NCBI RefSeq assembly: GCF_019703515.2
Contig: NC_059351.1
Span: 19,127,501-19,191,500, forward strand
Direction of reading: 5' to 3'
Origin: Myxocyprinus asiaticus
Taxonomy: Eukaryota > Chordata > Actinopteri > Cypriniformes > Catostomidae
Length of the DNA: 64,000 nt
A program made the translations under genes and the position numbers. Below, piece by piece: positions 11,189-21,238 of this stretch. A model generated the notes under the pieces. It was not told the DNA's origin. It saw only the letters and a program-made list of their open reading frames with translations, and searched no databases. Every line of letters begins with the position of its first letter. Position 1 is the stretch's first letter.

Positions 11189-13732
11189 GAGATGTGCCAC
11201 TGTTACGGGCAGAGATTCACAATCTCCTCGCGAAATACGCGACAGAGATTGTTCCAGACTGCCAAACTCACAAAGGGTTTTACAGCCACTGTTTCTCGTT
11301 CCAAAAAAAGATGGCAGGCTTTGGCCGATCCTAGATCTGAGATGCTTGAATTGCACACTGGCAAAATGCCCATTCAAAATGTTAACTCAGGAACAAATCT
11401 TATCGCACATCCACCCACGGGACTGGTTTGCATCAGTAGATCTAAAGGACACGTACTTTTATATCCAAATTGTACTGCGCCACAGGCTGTTCTTGAGATT
11501 TGAGATCATTTGAGGGGATGACATGTGTTGATGCGGCACTTGCCCCTTTGAAGATGAACGGCGTGCACATTCTGAATTACCTTGACAATTGGCTATTACT
11601 GGCCCGATCAGAGGCTCTGCTATGTGAGCACAGGGACTTGATACTTCACCATTTGAACAGCCTGGGTCTCAAAGTCAACTGGGCGAAAAGCACACTTTCT
11701 CCCAGCCAACAAATCTCCTTTTTGGGGGTTTGACACGACTTCATGAGCATGCATGCGCACCTCACGAGCGAGCGCGTCCAGACCATTCACCAGTGTCTGT
11801 CACAGTTCAAATTGGGGAAAGCATTTCTACTGAAGTCTTTTCAGAAAATGCTGGGTTTTATGGTGCCAGCATCTGCCGTCATACCGTTAGGTCTTTTACA
11901 CATGAGACCTCTATCTTGTGCTGGCTCAAACACCATGTATGGGGACGCATACATGTCATTGTGACTCACCACTGCCTGGCTGCTCTAGCACCATGGACAG
12001 CCGCAAACCTTTATCAGTAGGGTATGATGCTGGGTCAGGTTTTCAGACAAAAAGGGGTGACCACGGATATGTCCAACACAGGATGGGGCACGCTGTGCAA
12101 TGGATGCCTGGCTTTTGGCACTTGGATGGGTGCAAAACGGGCGTGGCACATCAATTTCTTGGAAATGCTAGCCATCTTAGCAGTGAAAGCTTTCCATTCC
12201 GACATAGTGAATCATCACGTTCTCACTCGGTCAGACAATATGTCAGTGGTAGAGTACATAAATCGCCAGGGCGGCACTTGATCGCTACCAATGATGAGCC
12301 TGGCGCAACGCCTCTTCACGTGGAGCACTCGCCGCCATCTCTCCCTGCGTGCGATGTATGTTCCGGGCCATCTGAACTGCAGAGGGGACATGCTGTTGCG
12401 CCAGGGACCGAAGGCGGGGGAATGGAGACTTCATCCTCAGATGGTTCTGAGGATTTGGGAAATGTTCGGCAAAACGTAAGTTGACCTATTTGCCTCCACA
12501 GAGACAGCCCACTGCCCTCTTTGGTACTCCATGTCCTAAGCCCTGCTGTGAGTGGAAGCCTTGGCCCACAAGTGGCCGACAAAATGCAAATATGCATTTT
12601 CTCGGTACATCTTCACTCTGTCATCAGCAAAGTCAGAGAGGAAAAGGAAACGGTTATGTTGGTTGCGCCAAAATGGCTCAACCAGCCATGGTTTCCGGAA
12701 ATGGAGATATTAGGTGGCTCTCCATGGGAAATACTGCTGAGGGATCTGCTCTCTCAAGTGCAAGGCACGATTTGGCGTCCCCAGCCAGAGCTGTGGAACC
12801 TACACGTATGGGTCATGAATGGAGCACAGCAAATGAGCCCGAATTGCCCCAGTCTGTAATGAACACCATTTTGTAGGCCATAGCGGCGTCTTCGAGACGC
12901 CTCTATGCACTAAAATGGTGTGTGTTTGCAAATTGGTGCTCTTCGAGCAGCAAAGACCCAGTGAATTGCTCCATAATGGAGATCCTTACATTTCCTCAAG
13001 AGTGGTTGAACGCAGGTCTTACTCCATCAGCGCTTAAGGTCTATATAGCGACCATCTCTGCATTTCACGCCCCAGAGGCTGGCTCCTCTATAGGCAGACA
13101 TGATCTGCTCATAAAGTTCCTTAGGGGAGTGAAGCGCTCGAACCCCCCTCGCCCTGCTACGGTTCCAACATGGGACTTAAATCTGGTGCTGAGGGCACTC
13201 ACGAGCCCCCCGTTCGAACCATTGGAATCCATTGAGTTATGTGTGCTCTCTGTAAATACTGCACTGCTCTTGGCTCTGGCCTCAGTCAAATGAGTTGGTG
13301 ATATACAGGCACTGTCGGTAGACAGTTCATGTCTGGAATTCGATCTGGGTCTTTCAAAAGCCACCATCAAACCCAAATAAGGCTATGTGCCTAAGGTGCT
13401 TTCCATGCCCTTTAGGGCTCAGATAGTGCACCTGCAAGCTTTCTCTTCTCCACCATCTAATTCGGATGAAAAGCAGTTAGTGCATTTATCATGCCCTGTG
13501 TGGGCACTGCACATGTATGTGGAGTGCACTCACCAGTTTAGACAGTCAGATCAGTTCTTCCTTTGTTATGAAGGATGCACAAAAGGCATGTCCATCTCCA
13601 AACAAAGGCTCTCTCACTGGATCGTTGATGCAATCGCCCTCGCTTATGAATCACAGTGCGTGAGATACCCTATTGGCGTAAAGGCGCATTCAACTAGAGG
13701 CATGGCTTCCTCATGGGCATGGAAAAATGGTA
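11189..13732 (+). pseudogene. DIRS copy 1: RT, RNase H and tyrosine recombinase (first part)
   Basis: The DIRS polyprotein resumes at a second copy of the DVPL codon block. The reverse transcriptase runs to about 11733 in broken frames; its catalytic box reads YLDN where DIRS copies normally have YLDD. RNase H follows, with the WHINFLEMLAIL block (Glu) and RSDNMSVVEYINRQGG (Asp) in the 12024-12281 reading. From about 12900 comes the tyrosine recombinase that joins the circular cDNA to the genome. A TGA at 13291-13293, right after LALASVK, sits where the first catalytic Arg is expected. HSTRG (the HxxR motif) is present at about 13686-13701. The sequence then breaks at a TA where a Tc1 has inserted. 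Confidence 0.85.
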
Positions 13733-15351
13733 CATGCATCAGGAAAGTATTCACAGCGCTTCACTTTTTCCACATTTTGTTATGTTACAGCCTTATTCCA
13801 AAATGGATTAAATTCTACAAACAATACCCCATAATGACAATATGAAAGAAGTTTGTTTGAAATCTTTGCAAATTTATTAAAAATAAAAAACGAAAAAACC
13901 ATCACATGTACATAAGTATTCACAGCCTTTGCCATGACACTCAAAATTGAGCTCAGGTGCATCCTGTTTCCACTGATCATCCTTGAGATGTTTCTGCAAC
14001 TTGATTGGAGTCCACCTGTAGTAAATTCAGTTGATTGGACATGATTTGGAAAGGAACACTCCTGTCTATATAAGATCACACAGTTAACAGTGCATGTCAG
14101 AGCACAAACCAAGCCATGCAGTCCAAGGAATTGTCTGTAAACCTCTGAGACAGGATTGTATCGAGGCACAGATTTGGGGAAGGGTACAGAAAAATTTCTG
14201 CAGTATTGAAGGTCCCAATGAGTACAGTGGCCTCCATCATCCGTAAATGGAAGAAGTTTGGAACCACCAGGAATCTTCCTAGAGCTGGCCGCCTGGCCAA
14301 ACTGAGCGATCGGGGGAGAAGGGCCTTAGTCAGGGAGGTGACCAAGAACCCGATGGTCACTCTGACAGAGCTCCAGCATTTCTCTGTGGAGAGAGGAGAA
14401 CCTTCCAGAAGAACAACCATCTCTGCAGCACTCCACCAATCAGGCCTGTATGGTAGAGTGGCCAGACGGAAGCCACTCCTCAGTAAAAGGCACATGACAG
14501 CCAGCCTGGAGTTTGCCAAAAGGCACCTGAAGGACTCTCAGACCATGAGAAACAAATATTGAACTCTTTGGCCTGAATGGCAAGTGTCATGTCTGGAGGA
14601 AACCTGGCACCGCTCATCACCTGGCCAATACCATCCCTACAGTGAAGCATGGTGGTAGCAGCATCATGCTGTGGGGATGTTTTTCAGTGGCAGGAACCGG
14701 GAGACTAGTCAGGATCGAGGGAAAGATGAATGCAGCAATGTACAGAGACATCCTTGATGAAAACCTGCTCCAGAGCGCTCTGGACCTCAGACTGAGGTGA
14801 AGGTTCATCTTCCAACAGGACAATGACCCTAAGCACACAGCCAAGATAACAATGGAGTGGCTCTGGGACAACTCTGTGAATGACCTTGAGTGGCCCAGCC
14901 AGAGCCCGGACTTGAACCTGATTGAACATCTCTGGAGAGATCTGAAAATGGCTGTTCAAATCAAATGCAATGGTCCCCATCCAACCTGATGGAGCTTGAG
15001 AGGTCCTGCAAAGAAGAATGGGAGAAACTGCCCAAAAATAGGTGTGCCAAGCTTGTAGCATCATACTCAAAAAGACTTGAGACTGTAATTGGTACCAAAG
15101 CTGCTTCAACAAAGTATTGAGCAAAGGCTGTAAATACTTATGTACATGTGATTTTTTTATTTTTATTTTTTCGTTTTTTATTTTTAATACATTTGCAAAG
15201 ATTTCAAACAAACTTCTTTCACGTTGTCATTATGGGGTATTGTTTGTAGAATTTTGAGGAAAATAATGAATTTAATCCATTTTGGAATAAGGCTGTAACA
15301 TAACAAAATGTGGAAAAAGTGAAGCGCTGTGAATACTTTCCGGATGAACTG
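13733..15351 (+). mobile_element. Tc1 copy 1, complete ends, decayed transposase
   Basis: Full-length Tc1 of about 1.6 kb flanked by TA (13731-13732 and 15352-15353) inside the DIRS tyrosine recombinase gene. The terminal repeats (CATGCATCAGGAAAGTATTC and its partner ending GAATACTTTCCGGATGAACTG) are mutated versions of those of the intact copy at 21239-22863. Inner direct repeats with AAGTATTCACAGCCTTTG are also visible, giving the IR/DR layout of many fish Tc1 elements. Confidence 0.95.
14116..15120 (+). pseudogene. Tc1 copy 1 transposase, disrupted
   Basis: Aligns along its length with the intact transposase at 21641-22660. It starts MQSKELSVNL and is then broken by a TGA at codon 11 (CGA to TGA), an internal deletion near 14557 that removes the ILWSDETKI block with the first catalytic Asp, and further lesions downstream, ending in TKAASTKY. 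It cannot make a working enzyme. It may once have been mobilised by an intact relative such as the one at 21239. Confidence 0.9.
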
Positions 15352-16210
15352 TATATCCCTATAGGATATATGCTTTGCAGCTGGATGGTCTTCGCAGAAA
15401 TGTTTGCGAGGTTTTATAACCTAGACGTGGCATCCATCTTGCTTTTCCATCACCCAGCGGGTGAGCCCGCGCTCCTTATTACAGGTGAGCTACCTGATAT
15501 AATTTTAATACAGCCACTCATTTAGGCCGCTATCCAATTTACTCCCACTAGAAGCCACAAGCACTTCCAATAGAATAAAACCTCCCTCCCTACCTCTGGT
15601 TATGAAGGTGTTAAATTATTCTGTATGTGTTATATTACTATATATCCTCAGATTAAGATGAACTCCTTATGGTTTTCACCATGTGGGGTTATTCATTTTC
15701 ATATACACTTGAAGACATATCATAATAAGTCACCGCCCAAAGGGCCCGTGACTCCATAAGTGTTTCTACCCTGGTACATCTTAGGGTATGATGCTACATA
15801 GTACATGGGAATCGGCGTGATTTCCCATAGCGTTCAAATGCAATGTCGAGTTAACTGAATCGATAGGGAACGTCTCTGGTTACTCATGCAATCTTGGTTC
15901 ACTGAGATGTAGGGAATGAGACACTGCAAAACTTGGCCACACTACTACTTCAGAGTTTTGAGGTGCAAGCATGCATTCTTGTCCTTCAGTCAGAAAATTC
16001 TGAAGAAATGGTGTTCGAGCGCCTGCTTATATAGGGCAAATGCACGCCTAAAAGGGCAGGGCTAAAACACCATTGCCAATCATAAGATTGGCGTTATGAT
16101 ACAAGGGCTTCAACTAGGTCGTGGAAAAGGAATTCCCCATAGCATTCAAATACAATGTCTCATTCCCTTCATCTCAGGGAAAAGAGGTTACATGAGTAAC
16201 CGGAGATGTT
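15352..16210 (+). pseudogene. DIRS copy 1: recombinase C-terminus and 3' terminal region
   Basis: Immediately after the Tc1 the recombinase reading resumes as IPIGYMLCSWMVFAEMF, then ARFYNLDV, which holds the expected catalytic Tyr, and ends near 15525. Beyond it are A/T-rich 3' sequence and the complementary terminal segments typical of DIRS elements: GGTTACTCATGCAATC at about 15880 and GAGGTTACATGAGTAACC at about 16190, inverted relative to each other, with ATAGCATTCAAATACAATGTC repeated nearby. The end at about 16210 is set by comparison with DIRS copies 2 and 3. Confidence 0.75.
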
Positions 16211-17319
16211 TTCTTCCTCCAGGGGGCACTTTGCCGCTCAGAAAACAGAATCCTCCATGAAAGTTTTATATCTCCTTGGAGACATTTTTACACTAGATTA
16301 AAACATGTGAATGGAAATAACACTCAGCAGTATCTATAAAAGTATTTTAAAATCCTCATCCAGTAATATTAAACGACTGTGATTGCCCATCCTGGCTAGC
16401 ACTAAAGATAGTCATAAGTGCACTATGCACTGTTTCGGCTGCTGTCAGGACCTTTGTACAATAATTTTAACTTGATTAATTATACTGACAAACTTAAATT
16501 ATCAATTAAATAAAAATTGACCTTTCTGCAATCATTTACTCACCCTCATCGTTCAAAACCAGTATTACTTTTTTCATCCATGAAACACAAGATTGAGGGA
16601 TGAGAGGATCTTGATTGTGGCTGTCCAAGCTCCAAAAGCACACAAAGCACCTTAGGGTCCTTTCACTCTAGCACTTCTGGTGTGCACCTGGGGTCAAATA
16701 TAGTGTGAATGCTGTTTTCCGAACTCGGGTGCGCACACACGAATGGGTCTGGGGTGCGGTTCATGTGAACTCCAGTACGGTTCGCTGCTGATATGAACAC
16801 AGTCATACCAAATCACGGAAGCAAACTGCTTGTGATGACATATAATTTGCGTCTTTGCAGGCTCCCGAATGCATTTCTCCTACCTACTTGTGTTCAGATA
16901 CACCGCCTTCAAAGAGCACCTCACATTCTTCACATCTCTTGCAATGTATCCGTGGGCTTGCGGCAGACAAACGCAGACAAATGCTAATAATCATCACATC
17001 ATGCACATTTAATGCATCAACACAAGTTTTGTTCTGTGCATGGCAAGTTATCGGCATATTTTAAAAATATTTTTATACAAATGTAACATTACATTACCCA
17101 CTAAGAATATATGCCGATGTGAGTGAAAACACGGGAGGCCGGAAACTGAAAACAGTCGAATTTTGGAACATTTCCGCATTCAGGAAAAAGGTGGATACAC
17201 AGAAGCGTCTTGTCTGTTTTTTTTTTTTCTCTCTTTCTCTCAAAAATGTGATTTTCAAATATATTTTAAATGATTCTACAGACCCACTGCAATTACAGAC
17301 CCCCGGTTGAGAAACACTG
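16211..17319. other. hAT-I right-hand remnant, non-coding
   Basis: About 1.1 kb between the DIRS 3' end and the hAT right terminus. It contains a fragment like the TTAA-element family (16530-16620, ATCATTTACTCACCCTCATC) and a segment at 16665-16800 resembling the sub-terminal DNA of non-autonomous hAT elements (TTCATGTGAAC, GGTGTGCACC). No transposase coding was recognised. Confidence 0.45.
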
Positions 17320-17320
17320 G

Positions 17321-17979
17321 TCTAAAGCAATACGATTACTTTTGGTGCGAAAAAGATCAATATTTAAAAGTACTTTTTAACTATAAACCATCTCTTTCGG
17401 GAAGCTTCACAAGAGCGCCGAGTTCATGTGTGACACATTCATGTTGGCATGTTATGATCTCACATTCTTCTCTCGTTTGAGACATCCAGGATAAGCACAC
17501 AAACGCACCATTGTGAGTAAATAAACAAATACAGATACAGATCTAAACCAAAACCAACAAAGCTTCTGTACAGTGTTCCTTCTACTAAGTTGTATACAGT
17601 GCTGCTCTTCTGGGTGTGTCGCACATGCGTCAGTTCTCGCGTGAACATGCCAACATGATTACATCACGTGCATACCACTGCTGACTGGAAGCGATGATTT
17701 AGAGTTAAAAAGGTCACACCAAAAGTGATCGTGTCACTTCAGAAGACATTAATTTAACTGCTAGAGTCGTATGGATGACATTTATGCTTACTGTCTGTTC
17801 TTTTTGGAGCTTCAGAAGCCGGATCACCATCCACTTGCATTTTATGGACCTACTGAGCTGTTTTTCTATTTTTCTTCAAATGTGTTCTACTGAAGAAAGA
17901 AAGTCATACAAGCCTGAGATATCATGAGGGTGAGTAAATAATGAGAGAATTTTCATTTTTGGGGAAAATAACCCTTTAA
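17321..17979 (+). mobile_element. TTAA-flanked long-TIR element, internal part and right arm
   Basis: Resumes with TCTAAAGCAATACGATTACTTTTGG, which continues the left arm once the hAT and its duplicated target are removed. The right arm (about 17740-17979) is the inverted partner of 1232-1455 and ends CCCTTTAA. The whole element without its insertion would be about 0.88 kb. It is non-coding. Confidence 0.75.
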
Positions 17980-17987
17980 TCACTCAG

Positions 17988-18045
17988 TACCATGGTATAT
18001 ATCAAAGTACCATCACCGATACCATGGTACCCCACCAGTACATTT
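17988..18045. repeat. ACCATGGTA palindrome cluster, right part
   Basis: Continuation of the palindrome cluster at 1002-1231, with two further palindromes (AGTACCATGGTATATATC and ATACCATGGTACCCC), directly beyond the TTAA of the inserted element. Confidence 0.75.
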
Positions 18046-18589
18046 TTGAAAGGAAACACCAATCAGCAAGGTCAAATTGTCAGGTGTTCTCAAACTAAAG
18101 ACCAGATTTCAGCAAAATCTTATTTCTTCCTCTCAGAGATGCAAACTGCATATTGCTGCGCACTTCTCACATTTCAGATGTGTGTTTGTAATGACAGAGA
18201 TGCACTTTACCCATAACTATAATTATACACACATTCACACACAAGTGTATTTTGGAAGCAGAGAGAAGTGATGTGGTTGGCCATATAATCATATCCGCTT
18301 CAAGCATTGATCACTATCTTTAAGGCTAATCTTCTGCGCACTAGGCCTGCTGCGGGCGCATGTGACCATGTCGGTCATGTTCATACATGCGGTGGCAAGT
18401 GTGTGTTTATACTGGATGTGTTTATGCATAAGCGTGTCCCATCTGATTCCAGTGGATAAAAGATCTGTGGTGCTTTTTTTTATTTATTTTTTTTTTTTTT
18501 TCTGTTATTACATATTATGGAGCCCCTTAAGGACAGGGATTAAATTTATCTTCTAAAATAGTTCTGTTCTCTTGTAATTATTTTGGGTT
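18046..18589. other. No gene seen
   Basis: Low-complexity to unique sequence. It has short (AC)-rich bits near 18230 and a T-rich tract at 18475-18501. No convincing open frame, splice pair or RNA gene was seen. Confidence 0.5.
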
Positions 18590-19535
18590 ACACTATGGTT
18601 GAACGATGGTTTTTATAGTAAAACCATAGTAACCGCAAAATGTACCATGGTTTAACCATAGTAAAACTGTAGAAAATGATGGTTAACCCTTACGAAAGTT
18701 AACCATGGTTTTACTACAATAAACATGTTTAATGATATTTGTAGTAAAATCATAGTAACCACAAAATTTACCAGGGTTTTACTATAGTAAATCTGTAGTA
18801 AAACCATAGTTAACTCTTATGAAAATTAACCATTTTTACTACAGTAACCATAATTTAACCATGGTATTTGTAATAAAACCATGGTAACCACAAAACTTAC
18901 CATGTTTTTACCAGAGTAAATCTGTAATAAAACCATACTTAACTCTTATGAAAATTAACTATTTTTACTGCAGTAACCATAATATAACCATGGTATTTGT
19001 AATAAAACCATAGTAACCACAAAATTTACCATGGTTTTACTATAATAAAACTATAGTAAAATGATGGTTAACTCTTACAAAAATGTACCATTTTTACTAT
19101 AGTAACCATAGTTTTACCATGGAATTTGTAATAAAACCATAGCAAACACAAAACTTACCATGATTTTATTATAGTAAAACTGTAGTAAAACGATGGTTAA
19201 CTCTTATGAAAATAAACCATGGTTTTACTACAGTAACCAAAATTTAACCATGGTATTTGTAGTAAAACCATAGCAAACACAAAATTTACCATGATTTTAC
19301 TACAGTCATGGTTACTACAAAATGAATATAGTAAAACCATGATTAATTGTATCCAAACTTGGTGGAATTTTTTTTCATTGTTTCCAAACTTATGGTTTCT
19401 GCCATAAAACCATGGTTACTCATGGTTAATACAGTATTATTATAGTAAAATCATTGTTTCCGCAAAAAAAAAAAAAACATGGTTACTAATTATAATTACT
19501 GCAATATTACTATAGTAAAACTATGGTTAATCTAT
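18590..19535. repeat. About 130-bp-period minisatellite built on CCATGGTTTTACTA
   Basis: The unit marker GTA(A/G)TAAAACCATAG followed by CACAAAATTTACC recurs at 18741, 18870, 18999, 19128 and 19260, spacings of 129, 129, 129 and 132 bp. Each unit contains several inverted matches (AACCATGGTTTTACTACAGTAACC against GGTTTACTGTAGTAAAACC), so single strands could fold strongly. Flanks to 18590 and 19535 are degenerate units. No coding function. Confidence 0.9.
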
Positions 19536-21236
19536 TGCGGAGGAATGCAAAACTATTACAGAAAATAAATTCCCTCTCTACTTAAAAGCTTAATCTTAAA
19601 AATATGCTAAATAAAGAAGCACTTATTTCTTTCTTTTGATTTTGAGGTGAAATGTGACCTGTTCATGTTTTTATCAGGTTTTGTGAGATTCACTAGTTAA
19701 ACTTTCTTTACCTCAACCTTAAATGTCCACAAAGGAGAACATAAGTGTTTTGCCGTATTGTTGTTGCATAAGGAAATGCAAAGTGCCAGACATACAGTAT
19801 GTTCTTGCTGTGGCATAGTTAAAGTGCTACAGCTGTGTTATCTCTTAACAAATATTAGCTGGAACGATTTCAGGGGGAGGGGGTCGCAAAAAATGCAAGA
19901 AGATGGATTGAGAATTACAGTAGAAACACAGCAATAACATTCCCTCAACCCTCTGTTTCTCTGGCAGTCGTAATTTTCCCATCGTCAACCTGTAATCCAA
20001 CTCCTCTAAGCTGGTATCAAAACATTAGAGGGGGTACCAGACCCCCCTCTTGACGTCAAAAGGGTTTTCCCTGAAGGTTGAAAGGACACACTCCCCCTGA
20101 GTCACCCACATCAAGAGGTGGGCTTTAACACAAGATCCTGTCACTTTAACATAATTGGCCTTACTTTCTTAGCAAGTCTGCACTCTGCACGTGTCAGTCC
20201 ATGACCTTGAACTCGTGCGGGCCCCTTTAATGACCATAATCATTCTCCGGTGGAGAATACCTTACCTAGCACTTTACGGCCATATGGGGTGGGGGTTCTA
20301 GATAACAGAGAAAACAAATGATATCGTAGGGTTTATAAAGAAAAAGATGTAAACTGAACTGCTGCCGATTGCAAGTGGCCACAATAATCACTACAAGTCA
20401 AGATCCAGATATATAATTGGTCAAGACCCTGTTTCTGCTAGGAAAGTAAACTTTTCCAGGCTGAATGGTTCTGAGCATGGCTAGTCTAGTAACATTTTCT
20501 TTTGAACATGTTTTGGTATGGTACAATTAAAAAAACTCTCCTGGTCCGGTTTAGCCAATGAGGCCAATCCGAAAAGCGTTTCAAAAATATAGCCACCAGA
20601 TGTACTGTCAAAAATAAGCATCTTGACATGATTATAGTGTTATAAAATCGCTTACCAACCTAAGTTATATCCAATTTTACAACTGTTGATGACATTGTGC
20701 TTTAAACCCCAAAGCCCTTAAAAACCGTAAAAATTATGATTTAAACAACTTTACATCTCAAATAATACAAAAGTTTTAAAAGAATTAATTTGTGCTTTTA
20801 TAAAATTGTAAGCCTATAAAAACATTTCTGCCTTTTAAACCCTCCAAAAACTGGCCCCTTTCACTTCAGTTAACAGGATAACAAACTTGCAGGTTACTTT
20901 AACACACAGGACCAGCTATTCGACCAGCAATTCTAATTCAACTAGAATTAAAGTCTTACTCTGATGAAACATTTACCTGCTGACCAAATGAAGGAAAGTC
21001 AAATAGGCTTGTTTGTGGAGGAAAACATTTCAGTGAATTCCCCAGAGACTAAATGCGATTTAACAATTTAAGTCCTCATTATAAGGTATTTGAAAATAAT
21101 TGCAAAAGATTTATAACCAATTAACTGATTTTTGCTTGCAATATTTGCTTGCAATATCATGTTGTCCATAAAAATTGTTATTCTCAGAATAGCATATTAA
21201 CATGCTACTCTTAATAACTCTATACAATATATAATA
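19536..21236. other. No gene seen; unique-looking non-coding DNA
   Basis: About 1.7 kb without long open frames or recognisable mobile DNA. A GC-richer island at 20030-20300 (GGGGGTACCAGACCCCCC palindrome, TGACGTCA-like TTGACGTCAAAAG, GCACGTGTC) stands out from its AT-rich surroundings and could be regulatory or part of an unrecognised repeat. Nothing more can be said from sequence alone. Confidence 0.4.
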
Positions 21237-21238
21237 TA

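Larger units (their letters stand above)
1463..17319. mobile_element. hAT-I: nested hAT remnant (outer boundaries)
   Basis: The left terminus CAGTGGTTCTAAATTTTTTAG starts at 1463 and the right terminus GGTTGAGAAACACTG ends near 17319, typical hAT ends. The flanking 8-mers are TGTAAAGC (1455-1462) and TCTAAAGC (17321-17328), matching at 7 of 8 positions, as expected for an 8-bp hAT target duplication. Only about 15 bp at the left and roughly 1.1 kb at the right (16211-17319) look like the element itself; the rest is nested DIRS, LINE and Tc1 DNA. No hAT transposase was recognised. Confidence 0.7.

Noticed and set aside
18590..19535. Regularly spaced repeats considered as a CRISPR array
   Set aside because: Unit length is about 130 bp without distinct spacers, the repeats are internally palindromic, and the genome is vertebrate.
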